A stretch of DNA of 64,000 bases from Thermomonas flagellata. Lineage in GTDB: Bacteria > Pseudomonadota > Gammaproteobacteria > Xanthomonadales > Xanthomonadaceae. A program made the position numbers and the translations under genes. Position 1 is the first letter of the stretch. Every line of letters starts with the position of its first letter. The notes beneath the pieces are model-generated. The model was not told the DNA's origin. It searched no databases and saw nothing but the letters and a program-made list of their open reading frames with translations. The stretch spans positions 1 through 64,000 of the forward strand of contig NZ_JAJOZK010000004.1 in the NCBI RefSeq assembly GCF_022419185.1. Reading direction: 5' to 3'. Shown piece by piece: positions 52,018-60,595 of the stretch.

Positions 52018-52959
52018 CTAGGCGAACTTGGGCCCGTCGGCGGCGAAGCCGACCACCAGCGCGCCGATGCCGACGTTGACCAGGCCGGACAGGCCCATGA
52101 TGCTCTCGTACACCTCCACCCCGTGCTCGGCGCAGGTGGCGCGCAGCGCGGCATAGCCGGGCAGCGCGCGCATCCGCTCCAGCTCGCCGCCGTAGCTCAG
52201 GCACAGGGTGGGGGTGAGCAGGCCGGCGCGCACCTTCTGCGCGGCGAACCCGAACAGGCGCTCGGCGGCGTGCTCGTAGCCCTTGATCTTGGCCACCGGC
52301 TCGGTCTCGCCGCGGTTGCAGTGCAGCACCGGCTTGATGTCGAGCGCGGTGCCGAGCGCGGCACTGAGCAGGCTGACGCTGCGGTCGCCGCGCTTGCGGA
52401 TGCGCGCGCGCAGGTAGTTGAGGTCGGGCGGCACCATGCAGCCGTGCAGCGACAGCGCCAGCTGCTCCAGGCGCGCGCGGATCTTCGGCGGCGGCTCGCC
52501 GGCGGCGCGCAGGCGCGCGGCCTCGATCGCCAGCACGCCGACCGCGGCGAACACGTTCTGGCTGTCGATCACGCGCAGCGAGAACGGGGTGTTGTTGCCG
52601 GCGGCCTGGCGCACCGGCTTGTAGTCGTTGAGGATGCTGTAGCTGGCCTGCAGCGCGTTGTCGTGGATGCCGCTGCGGGTGCGGGTGGTGGTGATGCAGA
52701 ACACGTAGTCGTAGTCCAGCACCAGCTCGCCCAGGAACAGGTCGTGCACCTGCTGCACGGTGAACGGGGTGGTCTCCGCGTCGATGCCGTGCTTGGCCAC
52801 GTGGTCGTGCAGGAAGTTGAGCGTGGCCTCCTCGTTGCGCATGTCCGCCAGCACCGCCTGCCCGATCTGCACGGTCACCGGCAGGATGGTGATGCGTTCG
52901 CGCTCGATGAAGTCCGGCGGCACGTCGCAGGCCGAATCCACCACGATCCCGATGCGCAT
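52018..52959 (-). CDS. DegV-family fatty-acid-binding protein
   Basis: 313 residues, DegV fold. MRIGIVVDSACDVPPDFIER gives the lipid-binding Ser in DSAC, ITILPVTVQIG follows, and FCITTTRTRSG is the second binding loop; KPVLHCNRGETEPVAKIKGY is the usual hinge. In firmicutes FakB proteins present fatty acids to the kinase FakA; no FakA is visible here. GGAGG lies before the ATG. Monocistronic. Confidence 0.9.
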   Translation of the reverse strand: MRIGIVVDSACDVPPDFIERERITILPVTVQIGQAVLADMRNEEATLNFLHDHVAKHGIDAETTPFTVQQVHDLFLGELVLDYDYVFCITTTRTRSGIHDNALQASYSILNDYKPVRQAAGNNTPFSLRVIDSQNVFAAVGVLAIEAARLRAAGEPPPKIRARLEQLALSLHGCMVPPDLNYLRARIRKRGDRSVSLLSAALGTALDIKPVLHCNRGETEPVAKIKGYEHAAERLFGFAAQKVRAGLLTPTLCLSYGGELERMRALPGYAALRATCAEHGVEVYESIMGLSGLVNVGIGALVVGFAADGPKFA

Positions 52960-53042
52960 GGGCGTCCTCCGATCCCCCCGATCAGGTAGCCGACGCTAGC
53001 GCAAACCGCGGCCGCCTGCACGCCGCAGGGCGGCAGCCGGAC

Positions 53043-53396
53043 TCAGTGCCACAGCCCGAGGATCACCCCGTACAGGGTGAACTGCAGGGTGTGGAAGCCG
53101 GCATCGCGCAGCCAGGCCCGCAGCGGGCGGCCGCGGTAGGCGTCGTTCAGCCCCAGGGCCATCGCGACGTAGGCCAGGCCGGTCAGGAACCCGGCGTGGG
53201 CGGCGATGAACAGCGGCGGGTTCGGGCGCAGCAGGATGCCGAGCGCCGCCGCGGACACGAAGGCCGCGGCGAAGGCGGTGGCGTGCGTGCGCCAGCCCGC
53301 GCGCGGCGCGCGGTACCACAGCGCGCGCAGCAGCAGGGCGGCCAGCGCCGCCAGCAGGATCGCCCACCAGTTGATGTCGACCAGGTTCGGGCCCAT
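53043..53396 (-). CDS. DUF1761-like membrane protein
   Basis: 117 residues with four hydrophobic helices. The start MGPNLVDINWWAILLAALAA and the WY motif (RALWYRAPRAGW) agree with DUF1761. Function unknown. It is 23 bp downstream of the two amidohydrolases on the same strand, so it may share their transcript. Confidence 0.8.
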   Translation of the reverse strand: MGPNLVDINWWAILLAALAALLLRALWYRAPRAGWRTHATAFAAAFVSAAALGILLRPNPPLFIAAHAGFLTGLAYVAMALGLNDAYRGRPLRAWLRDAGFHTLQFTLYGVILGLWH

Positions 53397-53419
53397 GGCA
53401 GGCGTCCGCGGCGGAGGGG

Positions 53420-54718
53420 TCAGCGCGCGGGCTCCGGATACGCCCGCGGCAGCCCATGATCCGGGTGCAGGTAGCGGTCGCGCAACTCGGTCTGGCGGCT
53501 GCGCATCGGCAGCGCGCGCCCGTCCAGCCAGAGCTGCTCGGCGATGCTGGCCACGTCCAGCGGATCGCCGCTCCACAGCACCAGGTCGGCGCGCTGCCCG
53601 GGGGCGATCCGGCTGCCGACCTGCGCCTCGACCCCGAGCGCGCGCGCCGGCACCGTGGTCAGCCCGGCCAGCGCGGCCTCCCACGGCAGGCCGTAGGCGA
53701 CCGCGTTGCCGGCGACCTGGCGGATCTTGCGCGCGTTGTGGGAGGCATCGTCGCTGCGGTAGAACGCGACCGGCACGCCGGCCGCGTGCAGGCGCGCGGC
53801 GTTCTCGGCGGTCGCCGCCAGTTCGTCGAAGTCGCCGGGCAGGTTGGCCAGCACGTCCACGAACACCGGCACCTTCGCCGCGGCGATCTGCGGGGCGACC
53901 TTCCAGCCCTCGCTGGCGCCGACCAGCGCCAGCTGCACGCCATTGGCCTGCGCCCAGCGCAGGGTGCGCAGGATGTCGGCGGCGCGCTGCACCCGCACCA
54001 GCACCCGGCCCTGGCCGCCGAGGTAGCGCGCGAGCGTGCTGCGCCCGGCGGGCGTCAGCAGCGCGAACGGCGAGTCCGGCCCGATCCGCCCGCGCGCCTC
54101 GTCGCGCAGCTGGTCGAGCAGCATCCACTGCGCCGCGCGCGAGCTGCCGCTGAGGCTGGCGCCCTCGCCGCCCAGGGTCACGAACAGCGCGCGCGGGCCG
54201 ACCGCGTCCAGGCTGCCGTCCAGCCGCACCACCCCGCCCTGGCCGCCGACGAATGAGCCGCCGGGCTTGCTGCCGGCCGCCAGCAGGCTCCAGCCCAGGC
54301 CCTCGACCCGTGCCACCGGCACCAGCACCGAGTCCGGGTTGTAGGCGAGGGTGACGTCGAACTCCGGGCGCACCCGCATGTCGGCCGCGTTCGCGCCGAG
54401 CGCGAGGCTGGCGTCCACCGTCGCGCCCTCGCCGGAGACTTCCTCCACCCCGATGTCGTTGATGCCGGCGAACAGCGCCGGGGTCAGCGGGCGCCCGCCG
54501 GCCTCGACCACCGTCGTGCCCGCGGGCGCGGCGAGGGCGCGCCCGACCGCGGCGATGCGGCCGCCGCGGACCAGCACGTCGGCGCCGCGCAGGGTGCCGC
54601 TGGCGGCGTCCGCGGTGTGCACGGTGGCGTTGCGGATCAGCAGGTCCTGCGCAGGGGCGCTGCCTGCGGCCAGCAGCAGCGCGGCGGCGCAGGCGCGCAG
54701 CAGGCGGCGCGCGCTCAT
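53420..54718 (-). CDS. Amidohydrolase-family protein lacking the HxH metal motif
   Basis: 432 residues with signal peptide (LLRACAAALLLAAGSAPAQ). It keeps the composite beta-sandwich ends (DLLIRNATVHTADAASGTL, ADLVLWSGDPLDVAS) and the barrel. At the site where amidohydrolases have HxH the sequence is ALFAGINDIGVEEVSG, without histidine. The remaining barrel also lacks the usual His pairs. It may be a non-catalytic partner or bind a different ligand. ATGA overlap with the upstream amidohydrolase shows tight coupling, so the two probably make a complex or act on the same substrate. Confidence 0.85.
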   Translation of the reverse strand: MSARRLLRACAAALLLAAGSAPAQDLLIRNATVHTADAASGTLRGADVLVRGGRIAAVGRALAAPAGTTVVEAGGRPLTPALFAGINDIGVEEVSGEGATVDASLALGANAADMRVRPEFDVTLAYNPDSVLVPVARVEGLGWSLLAAGSKPGGSFVGGQGGVVRLDGSLDAVGPRALFVTLGGEGASLSGSSRAAQWMLLDQLRDEARGRIGPDSPFALLTPAGRSTLARYLGGQGRVLVRVQRAADILRTLRWAQANGVQLALVGASEGWKVAPQIAAAKVPVFVDVLANLPGDFDELAATAENAARLHAAGVPVAFYRSDDASHNARKIRQVAGNAVAYGLPWEAALAGLTTVPARALGVEAQVGSRIAPGQRADLVLWSGDPLDVASIAEQLWLDGRALPMRSRQTELRDRYLHPDHGLPRAYPEPAR

Positions 54719-56097
54719 CGCACACCTCCCGCGGCCGCGCCCTGCCCGAGCAGGAAGTCCGAGGTCGGCTGCCGCGCCGGATCGCGGCGGTCGTACAGGC
54801 GCGCGCCGTCCACGTACACCTGCTCGGCGAGCGCGTAGCTGCTGAAGGGATTGCCGTTCCACACCACCACGTCGGCCATCTTGCCGGGTTCCAGGGTGCC
54901 GGTCTGGGCGTCGATCCCCATCGCCCGCGCCGGGTTGGCGGTGATCCAGCGGATCGCCCGCTCCGGCGGGATGTCGATTCCGATCGCGTGCGCGCGCGCC
55001 ATCACCTTGGCGGCCTCCTGATTCAGGCGCTGGATGCCCTCGGACGAGTCCGAGTGCACGATCGCGCAGCCGCCGGGCACGCGGTCCACAAGCGCGATGT
55101 TCTCCTGGATGCCGTCGAAGCTCTCCATCTTGAAGCCCCACCAGTCCGCCCACAGCGCGCCGCACACGCCCTCGGCGGCGAGGCGGTCGGCGATCTTGTA
55201 GGCCTCCACCCCGTGGTGGAAGGCGGAAATCTTGAACCCGAACTCGCGCGCCAGGTCGAGCATGATCGCCATCTCGTCGGCGCGGTAGCAGTGGATGTGC
55301 ACGCGGATGTCGCCGTCGATCGCGGCGGCCAGGGTGTCGTTCTTGTAGTCGCGCTTGCCCTCGGCCTCCTTGCCGCCGGCCTTGCGCTTCTTCATGTACT
55401 CGGCGGCCTCGGCGAACGCGGCGCGGTAGCCGGCGACGTTGCCCATCCGGGTCGAGGGCCCGCCTTTCTGCCCGTACACCCGCTTGGGGTTCTCGCCGCA
55501 GGCCATCTTCAGGCCCCAGGGCGCGCCCGGGAACTTCATCGCCTGGTAGGTGGTGGCCGGCACGTTCTTCAGGGTGACCCCGCGCCCGCCGATCAGGTTG
55601 GCGCTGCCGGGCAGGATCTGCAGGCTGGTCACGCCGCCGGCCAGCGCGGTGGCGAAGCCCGGGTCCTGCGGCCACACCGAGTGCTCGGCCCACACGTTCG
55701 GGGTGACTGGGGCGGTGGCCTCGTTGCCGTCGCTGTGGGCATTGACCGCGGGGCTGGCGTACACGCCCAGGTGCGAGTGGATGTCGATGATCCCGGGGGT
55801 GATCCACTTGCCGCGCGCGTCCACCCGCTGGGCATCGGCGGGTGCGTCCAGGCCGCGGCCGACCGCGGCGATGCGGCCGTCGCGCAGCAGCACGTCGGCA
55901 TCGTCCAGGCGCTGGCCGGTGCCGGTCAGCACGGTGGCGTGCTGCAGCAGCACCGGCGCCGACGCCACCGGGCGGTAGGTGCTCGGGTACGGGTCGGCGG
56001 CGAAGTCGTAGGGCTTGCCGGCGGCGGCCGGCTTCTGCGGCGCGCCGGCGCAGCCGGCGAGCAGGGCCGCCAGGACGGCGGCGGCGATGGGTTTCAT
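54715..56097 (-). CDS. Amidohydrolase-family metal-dependent hydrolase, predicted lipoprotein
   Basis: 460 residues. Lipobox LLAGCAG after MKPIAAAVLAA. Metal-binding motif GIIDIHSHLGV (HxH), then HIHCYRADEMA, ISAFHHGVEAYKIAD and AIVHSDSSEG (Asp). The C-terminal beta-sandwich closes with GTLEPGKMADVVVWNGNP. It resembles imidazolonepropionase/prolidase-like exported hydrolases. The substrate is unknown. ATG at 56097 was chosen so that the signal peptide is N-terminal. Confidence 0.88.
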   Translation of the reverse strand: MKPIAAAVLAALLAGCAGAPQKPAAAGKPYDFAADPYPSTYRPVASAPVLLQHATVLTGTGQRLDDADVLLRDGRIAAVGRGLDAPADAQRVDARGKWITPGIIDIHSHLGVYASPAVNAHSDGNEATAPVTPNVWAEHSVWPQDPGFATALAGGVTSLQILPGSANLIGGRGVTLKNVPATTYQAMKFPGAPWGLKMACGENPKRVYGQKGGPSTRMGNVAGYRAAFAEAAEYMKKRKAGGKEAEGKRDYKNDTLAAAIDGDIRVHIHCYRADEMAIMLDLAREFGFKISAFHHGVEAYKIADRLAAEGVCGALWADWWGFKMESFDGIQENIALVDRVPGGCAIVHSDSSEGIQRLNQEAAKVMARAHAIGIDIPPERAIRWITANPARAMGIDAQTGTLEPGKMADVVVWNGNPFSSYALAEQVYVDGARLYDRRDPARQPTSDFLLGQGAAAGGVR

Positions 56098-56239
56098 GCG
56101 GTTCCCCGGCGCATGTGGGCCTGTTCCGACCGTAGCGCGCGGCGCGGGCCGGCGTCCCCTGACCGAAGTCATGCCCGCGTGGGACAATCGCGCCCAGCCG
56201 CGCGGCGCCCGGCGCCGCCTTCGCCTTGAGGAGATGCCG

Positions 56240-57016
56240 ATGAAGGAAAAGCACGAGATCGTCGAGAACTGGCTGCCGCGCTACACCGGGGTGCCGCTCG
56301 ACCAGTTCGGGCAGCACGTGCTGCTGACCAATTTCGGCGGCTACCTGACCCAGTTCGCGCAGATGACCGGGGCGCAGGTGGTCGGCGGCGACCGCCCGTT
56401 CCCGAGCGCGACCGCCGACGGCATCACCATGATCAACTTCGGCATGGGCAGCCCGAACGCGGCGACCGTGATGGACCTGCTGTCGGCGGTGCAGCCCAAG
56501 GCGGTGCTGTTCCTCGGCAAGTGCGGCGGGCTCAAGCGCAAGAACAAGCTCGGCGATCTGATCCTGCCGATCGCCGCGATCCGCGGCGAGGGCACCAGCA
56601 ACGACTACCTGCCACCGCAGGTCCCGGCGCTGCCCGCATTCGCGATGCAGCGCGTGATCTCCACCAGCATCCGCGACCTCGAACTGGACTACTGGACCGG
56701 CACCGTCTACACCACCAACCGCCGGGTCTGGGAGCACGACGACGCCTTCAAGGAGAAGCTGCGAGCGATGCGCTGCATGGCGATCGACATGGAGACCGCG
56801 ACCATCTTCGCTGCCGGCTTCGCCAACCGCATCCCGTGCGGCGCGCTGCTGCTGGTCTCCGACCAGCCGATGATCCCGGAGGGGGTCAAGACCGAGGCCT
56901 CGGACGCCAAGGTCTCGGCCGCGTTCGTGGAGAACCACATCCGCATCGGCATCGAGTCGCTGCGGCTGATCCGCCGCCACGGGCGCTCGGTGCGCCACCT
57001 GCGCTTCGATGAGTGA
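56240..57016 (+). CDS. amn: AMP nucleosidase, short form
   Basis: 258 residues. Phosphorylase-fold enzyme that splits AMP into adenine and ribose 5-phosphate. FGGYLTQFAQMTG, INFGMGSPNAATVMDLL, VLFLGKCGGLKRKNKLGDLI and CMAIDMETATIFAAGF with the ribose-binding Glu and Met are visible. The start at 56240 has GAGGAG at six bases; ATG at 56234 overlaps the RBS. The gene overlaps DUF924 by eight bases. Confidence 0.9.
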   Translation: MKEKHEIVENWLPRYTGVPLDQFGQHVLLTNFGGYLTQFAQMTGAQVVGGDRPFPSATADGITMINFGMGSPNAATVMDLLSAVQPKAVLFLGKCGGLKRKNKLGDLILPIAAIRGEGTSNDYLPPQVPALPAFAMQRVISTSIRDLELDYWTGTVYTTNRRVWEHDDAFKEKLRAMRCMAIDMETATIFAAGFANRIPCGALLLVSDQPMIPEGVKTEASDAKVSAAFVENHIRIGIESLRLIRRHGRSVRHLRFDE

Positions 57017-57560
57017 GCCGCTGCCGGCGCCGGCACAGGAACTGCTGGCGTTCTGGCGCGATGCCGGGCGCGCGCGCTGGTTCCGCGGCGGCGAAGCCTT
57101 CGACGCCGAGTGCCGCGCGCGCTGGCAGGCGCTGCATTTCGCCGCTGCGCGGCGCGAGTTGGACGCCTGGGCCGGGGAGCCCGAGGCCGCGCTGGCGCGG
57201 GTGCTGCTGCTGGACCAGATCCCGCGCAACATCTTCCGCGGCAGCGCGCATGCCTTTGCCACCGACGGGCTGGCGCTGGAGGCGGCGCAGGCGATGCTGG
57301 CGGCCGGCCACGACGCGCGCATCGCGCCGGAGCTGCGCGCGTTCTGCTACCTGCCGTTCGAGCATGCCGAGGACGCGGCGATGCAGGCGCGCGCGGTCGC
57401 GCTGTTCGCCGCGCTCGGGGATGCCGAGTATCTGCGCTATGCGCGCGCGCACCAGGAGGTGATCGCGCGGTTCGGGCGCTTCCCGCATCGGAACGCCGTG
57501 CTCGGGCGTAGCAGCAGCGACGCCGAGCGCGCCTGGCTGGCCGCCGGCGGCGGCTTCTGA
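57009..57560 (+). CDS. DUF924-family protein
   Basis: 183 residues, all-alpha. LLAFWRDAGRARWFRGGEAFD and RVLLLDQIPRNIFRGSAHAF ATD plus YLPFEHAEDAAMQARAVALF are the DUF924 hallmarks, with a TPR-like fold. Function unknown. It overlaps amn and is followed after 17 bases by phrB, so all three probably lie on one transcript. Confidence 0.9.
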   Translation: MSEPLPAPAQELLAFWRDAGRARWFRGGEAFDAECRARWQALHFAAARRELDAWAGEPEAALARVLLLDQIPRNIFRGSAHAFATDGLALEAAQAMLAAGHDARIAPELRAFCYLPFEHAEDAAMQARAVALFAALGDAEYLRYARAHQEVIARFGRFPHRNAVLGRSSSDAERAWLAAGGGF

Positions 57561-57577
57561 CCTGACCGGACGCGCGC

Positions 57578-58978
57578 ATGGACCGTGCCCTGCTGTGGTT
57601 CCGCGACGACCTGCGCCTGGACGACCACCCGGCGCTGCAGGAACTCTTGCGCCTGGGCCTGGCGCCGGTGCCGGTGTACGTGCACGACCCCGAGGGCGAG
57701 GGCGCCTGGGCGCCGGGCGCCGCCTCCAACGCGTGGCGGGCGCGCTCATTGCTGGCGCTGGACGCCGCCCTGCGCGCGCGCGGCTCGCGCCTGCAGGTGC
57801 TGCACGGCCCGGCGCAGGAGGTGCTGCCGCGGGTGCTGGCGGCCAGCGGCATCCGCGTGCTGCGCTGGCACCGCCGCTACGAGCCGGCCCTGCAGGCGCG
57901 CGACGCCGCCCTCAAGCAGGCCCTGCGCGGGGCCGGGATCGATGCCCAGAGCCGCAACGGCGCGCTGCTGGCCGAGCCGTGGGACGTGCGCACCCAGGCC
58001 GGCGAGCCGTACCGGGTGTTCACTCCGTTCTGGCGCGCGCTGCAGGCGGCCTGGCGCTGGCCGGCCTTGCAGCCGGCGCCAGACGCGCTGCCGCCGCCGC
58101 CCGACCTGCCGGAGGCGCAACCGGTACAGGCGCTGGCGCGCGCACTGGCGCCGGCGCGCGGCTGGGACGCCGGCTTCTGGCAGGCGTGGACCCCCGGCGA
58201 GGCCGGCGCGCAGGCGGCGCTGGCGCGCTTCCTGCAGGGGGCGCTGGCCGACTACGCGCAGGCGCGCGACTTCCCGGACCGGCCCGGCACCTCGCGGCTG
58301 TCGCCGCACCTGCACTTCGGCGAGATCGCGCCGTGGCGGGTCGCCCATGCGGTGCGCGCGGCCGCCGCCGGCGGCGGCGAGGCCTACCTGCGCGAGCTGG
58401 GCTGGCGCGAGTTCGGCTACCACCTGCTGCACCATTTTCCGCACACGCCGGAGGCGAACTTCAACCCGCGCTTCGACGCCTTCCCGTGGGCGGCGGACGC
58501 CCCGGCGCTGCTGCGCGCCTGGCAGCGCGGGCGCACCGGCATCCCGATCGTGGATGCGGGCATGCGCGAGCTGTGGCACACCGGCTGGATGCACAACCGG
58601 GTGCGGATGATCGCCGGCAGCCTGCTGACCAAGCACCTGCGCCAGCACTGGCGGCACGGCGCGCGCTGGTTCTGGGACACCCTGGTGGACGCCGACCTGG
58701 CCAACAACACTTTGGGCTGGCAGTGGGTGGCCGGCACCGGTGCGGACGCCGCGCCCTACCACCGCGTGTTCAACCCGGTGCTGCAGGCGCAGCGGTTCGA
58801 CCCGGACGGCGCCTACATCGCGCGCTGGGTGCCGGAACTGGCCGGGCTGCCGCCGGCGCGCCGGCATGCGCCGTGGGAAGGGGGCGCGCCGCCGCGCGGC
58901 TACCCGGCCCCGATCGTGGACCTCGCGCGCGGACGGGCCGAGGCGCTGGCCGCGCTGGAGGCGATCCGGCGCGGCTGA
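57578..58978 (+). CDS. phrB: Deoxyribodipyrimidine photolyase
   Basis: 466 residues. N-terminal antenna domain (ALLWFRDDLRLDDHPALQEL), C-terminal FAD domain with TSRLSPHLHFGEIAPW, WREFGYHLLHHFP, TGIPIVDAGMRELWHTGWMH, NRVRMIAGSLLTKHL and DADLANNTLGWQWVAG TG. Repairs cyclobutane pyrimidine dimers with blue light. Class I CPD type. Third gene of the amn-DUF924-phrB group. Confidence 0.96.
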   Translation: MDRALLWFRDDLRLDDHPALQELLRLGLAPVPVYVHDPEGEGAWAPGAASNAWRARSLLALDAALRARGSRLQVLHGPAQEVLPRVLAASGIRVLRWHRRYEPALQARDAALKQALRGAGIDAQSRNGALLAEPWDVRTQAGEPYRVFTPFWRALQAAWRWPALQPAPDALPPPPDLPEAQPVQALARALAPARGWDAGFWQAWTPGEAGAQAALARFLQGALADYAQARDFPDRPGTSRLSPHLHFGEIAPWRVAHAVRAAAAGGGEAYLRELGWREFGYHLLHHFPHTPEANFNPRFDAFPWAADAPALLRAWQRGRTGIPIVDAGMRELWHTGWMHNRVRMIAGSLLTKHLRQHWRHGARWFWDTLVDADLANNTLGWQWVAGTGADAAPYHRVFNPVLQAQRFDPDGAYIARWVPELAGLPPARRHAPWEGGAPPRGYPAPIVDLARGRAEALAALEAIRRG

Positions 58979-58997
58979 GCCGCCGCATCGGGCCGCC

Positions 58998-59921
58998 TCA
59001 ATACGGGCGGAGGTTCGGGTCGAGCAGGGCCCAGGCGTTGATCCCGCCTTCGACGTTGTGCACGCGGGTGAAGCCGAGCTGGCGGAAGTGCTCGGCCGCC
59101 TGCGCGCTGCGCCCGCCGCTGCGGCACAGGAAGGCGATCGCGGTGTCCTTCGGCAGCGCCTCGAGCTCGGCGCTGCCGGCGTCGAGGTGGCGGTACGGCA
59201 CCGGGGCCTCCGCCAGCAGGCGTTCGTCCAGCGGGCGCACGTCGACCAGCAGCAGTTCGCCGGCGCGCACCGCCTCCGCCGCCTGCGCCGGGGTCAGCGC
59301 ACGCACCCGCGGCGGCGCGTTCGGGTTCTCGATCACCAGCCCGCGGCCGCGCGCGTCCTCGACCCAGTCGATCACCAGCCCGCGCGCGCGTGGGGCGCTG
59401 GCGAGGTCGAACTGCACGCGGATGCCGTCCTGTTCGAGCACGATCGCCTGCGGGTCGGGCGGCGCCAGCTGCAGGCGGGTGTTGAAGCGGGCATCGACCT
59501 CGACCTGCAGGGCCATGTCCGCGCCGGCCTGGGCGATCGCCTGGCGCAGGAACGCGGCCGCCGCCGGGGTGATCCGGATCGCCGGCGGGGTGCGGTCCGG
59601 CGGCGGCAGCCCGAGCGCGGCGTGCAGTTCGCCGCTGGCCGCCATCTGGGCGATGATGTCCGAGCCGCCGACCAGCTCGCCACGGATGTACAGCTGCGGG
59701 ATGGTCGGCCAGTCCCCGTACAGCTTGATGCCCTCGCGGATCTCCGGGTCGGCCAGCACGTCCACGTGCGCATAGCGCGCGCCGGCGGCGTCGAGCGCGG
59801 CCACCGCGCGCGCGGAGAAGCCGCATTGCGGCGCCTGCGGGTTGCCCTTCATGAACAGCACCACCGGTTCGCGGGCCAACAGCGCGTCGATGCGCGCGCG
59901 CAGGGCGGGGTCGAGGGACAT
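58998..59921 (-). CDS. Three-domain fusion: monothiol glutaredoxin, A-type (HesB/IscA-like) and rhodanese
   Basis: 307 residues. 1-105: Grx4-type glutaredoxin with the CGFS motif in APQCGFSARAV, KLYGDWPTIPQLYIRGELVG GSDI. 115-205: A-type Fe-S carrier fold (IRITPAAAAFLRQAIAQ, RGLVIDWVED) but none of the three cysteines, the usual CxC end reading NPNAP. 210-307: rhodanese with catalytic Cys in AIAFLCRSGGRSAQAAEHF. The domains belong to Fe-S delivery and sulfur transfer. The loss of the A-type cysteines means that domain is structural. Confidence 0.9.
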   Translation of the reverse strand: MSLDPALRARIDALLAREPVVLFMKGNPQAPQCGFSARAVAALDAAGARYAHVDVLADPEIREGIKLYGDWPTIPQLYIRGELVGGSDIIAQMAASGELHAALGLPPPDRTPPAIRITPAAAAFLRQAIAQAGADMALQVEVDARFNTRLQLAPPDPQAIVLEQDGIRVQFDLASAPRARGLVIDWVEDARGRGLVIENPNAPPRVRALTPAQAAEAVRAGELLLVDVRPLDERLLAEAPVPYRHLDAGSAELEALPKDTAIAFLCRSGGRSAQAAEHFRQLGFTRVHNVEGGINAWALLDPNLRPY

Positions 59922-59969
59922 CGGGACGCACTCGCGGGGGAAGGGGCGGCCAGTGTACGCCGCGTCGCG

Positions 59970-60581
59970 TCAGGCCGCGGCCAGCGCGCGCTCGGCATAG
60001 GGCAGCAGCGCGGCGGTCCAGCGCGCGTACTGCGCGGCCGACGGGTGCAGGCCGTCCTCGGCCAGCATGCCGGCGGCGTCGCCGGCGGCGCGGCTGAGCG
60101 CGGTCACGTCGGCGAACGCGATCCCGCGCGCGGCGCATTCCTTTGCCTCGAGCGCGTTGCAGGCGTCCAGCTCGCGCGCGATCCGCGCCGGGCTGCGCAG
60201 CTCGCGGCGCGCGAACGGGGTCACCCCCCAGTCCGGGATCGACACCGCCAGCACCCGCGCCGGGCGCCTGCCGGCCAGCGCCAGCGCGCGCTCGAGCAGC
60301 GCCGCGTAGTCCCGGCCCAACTGCGCCAGCGGATGCCCGCGGTACTGGTCGTTGACCCCGACCAGCAGCGAGACCAGGTCCCACGGCCCGGGCGGTTCGG
60401 CGGCGTCCAGCGCCGCCGCCAGCTCGGCGCAGGTCCAGCCGGTCTGGGCCAGGATCCGCGGTTCCGCCAGCGGCACGCCGAGCGCCTGCAGGCGCTCGGC
60501 CAGCTGCCGCGGCCAGCGCCCTTCCGGCGCGATGCCCTCGCCGATGGTGTAGGAATCGCCGAGCGCCAGGTAGCGCAGCAC
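59970..60581 (-). CDS. SGNH/GDSL-family hydrolase
   Basis: 203 residues beginning VLRYLALGDSYTIGEG with the block I Ser, GVNDQY (block III Asn) and DGLHPSAAQYARW (catalytic Asp and His). GTG at 60581 is the only start close to the conserved beginning; it lies 15 bases after the stop of the aminotransferase. A lipase/esterase of unknown substrate. It probably shares a transcript with the aminotransferase. Confidence 0.85.
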   Translation of the reverse strand: MLRYLALGDSYTIGEGIAPEGRWPRQLAERLQALGVPLAEPRILAQTGWTCAELAAALDAAEPPGPWDLVSLLVGVNDQYRGHPLAQLGRDYAALLERALALAGRRPARVLAVSIPDWGVTPFARRELRSPARIARELDACNALEAKECAARGIAFADVTALSRAAGDAAGMLAEDGLHPSAAQYARWTAALLPYAERALAAA

Positions 60582-60595
60582 CGCCCGCGCCCGGT

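Noticed and set aside
53420..57322. Apparent 1300-residue fusion including the second amidohydrolase
   Set aside because: Only the part from 54718 down has domain content; the rest is antisense or out-of-frame to the first amidohydrolase and amn.
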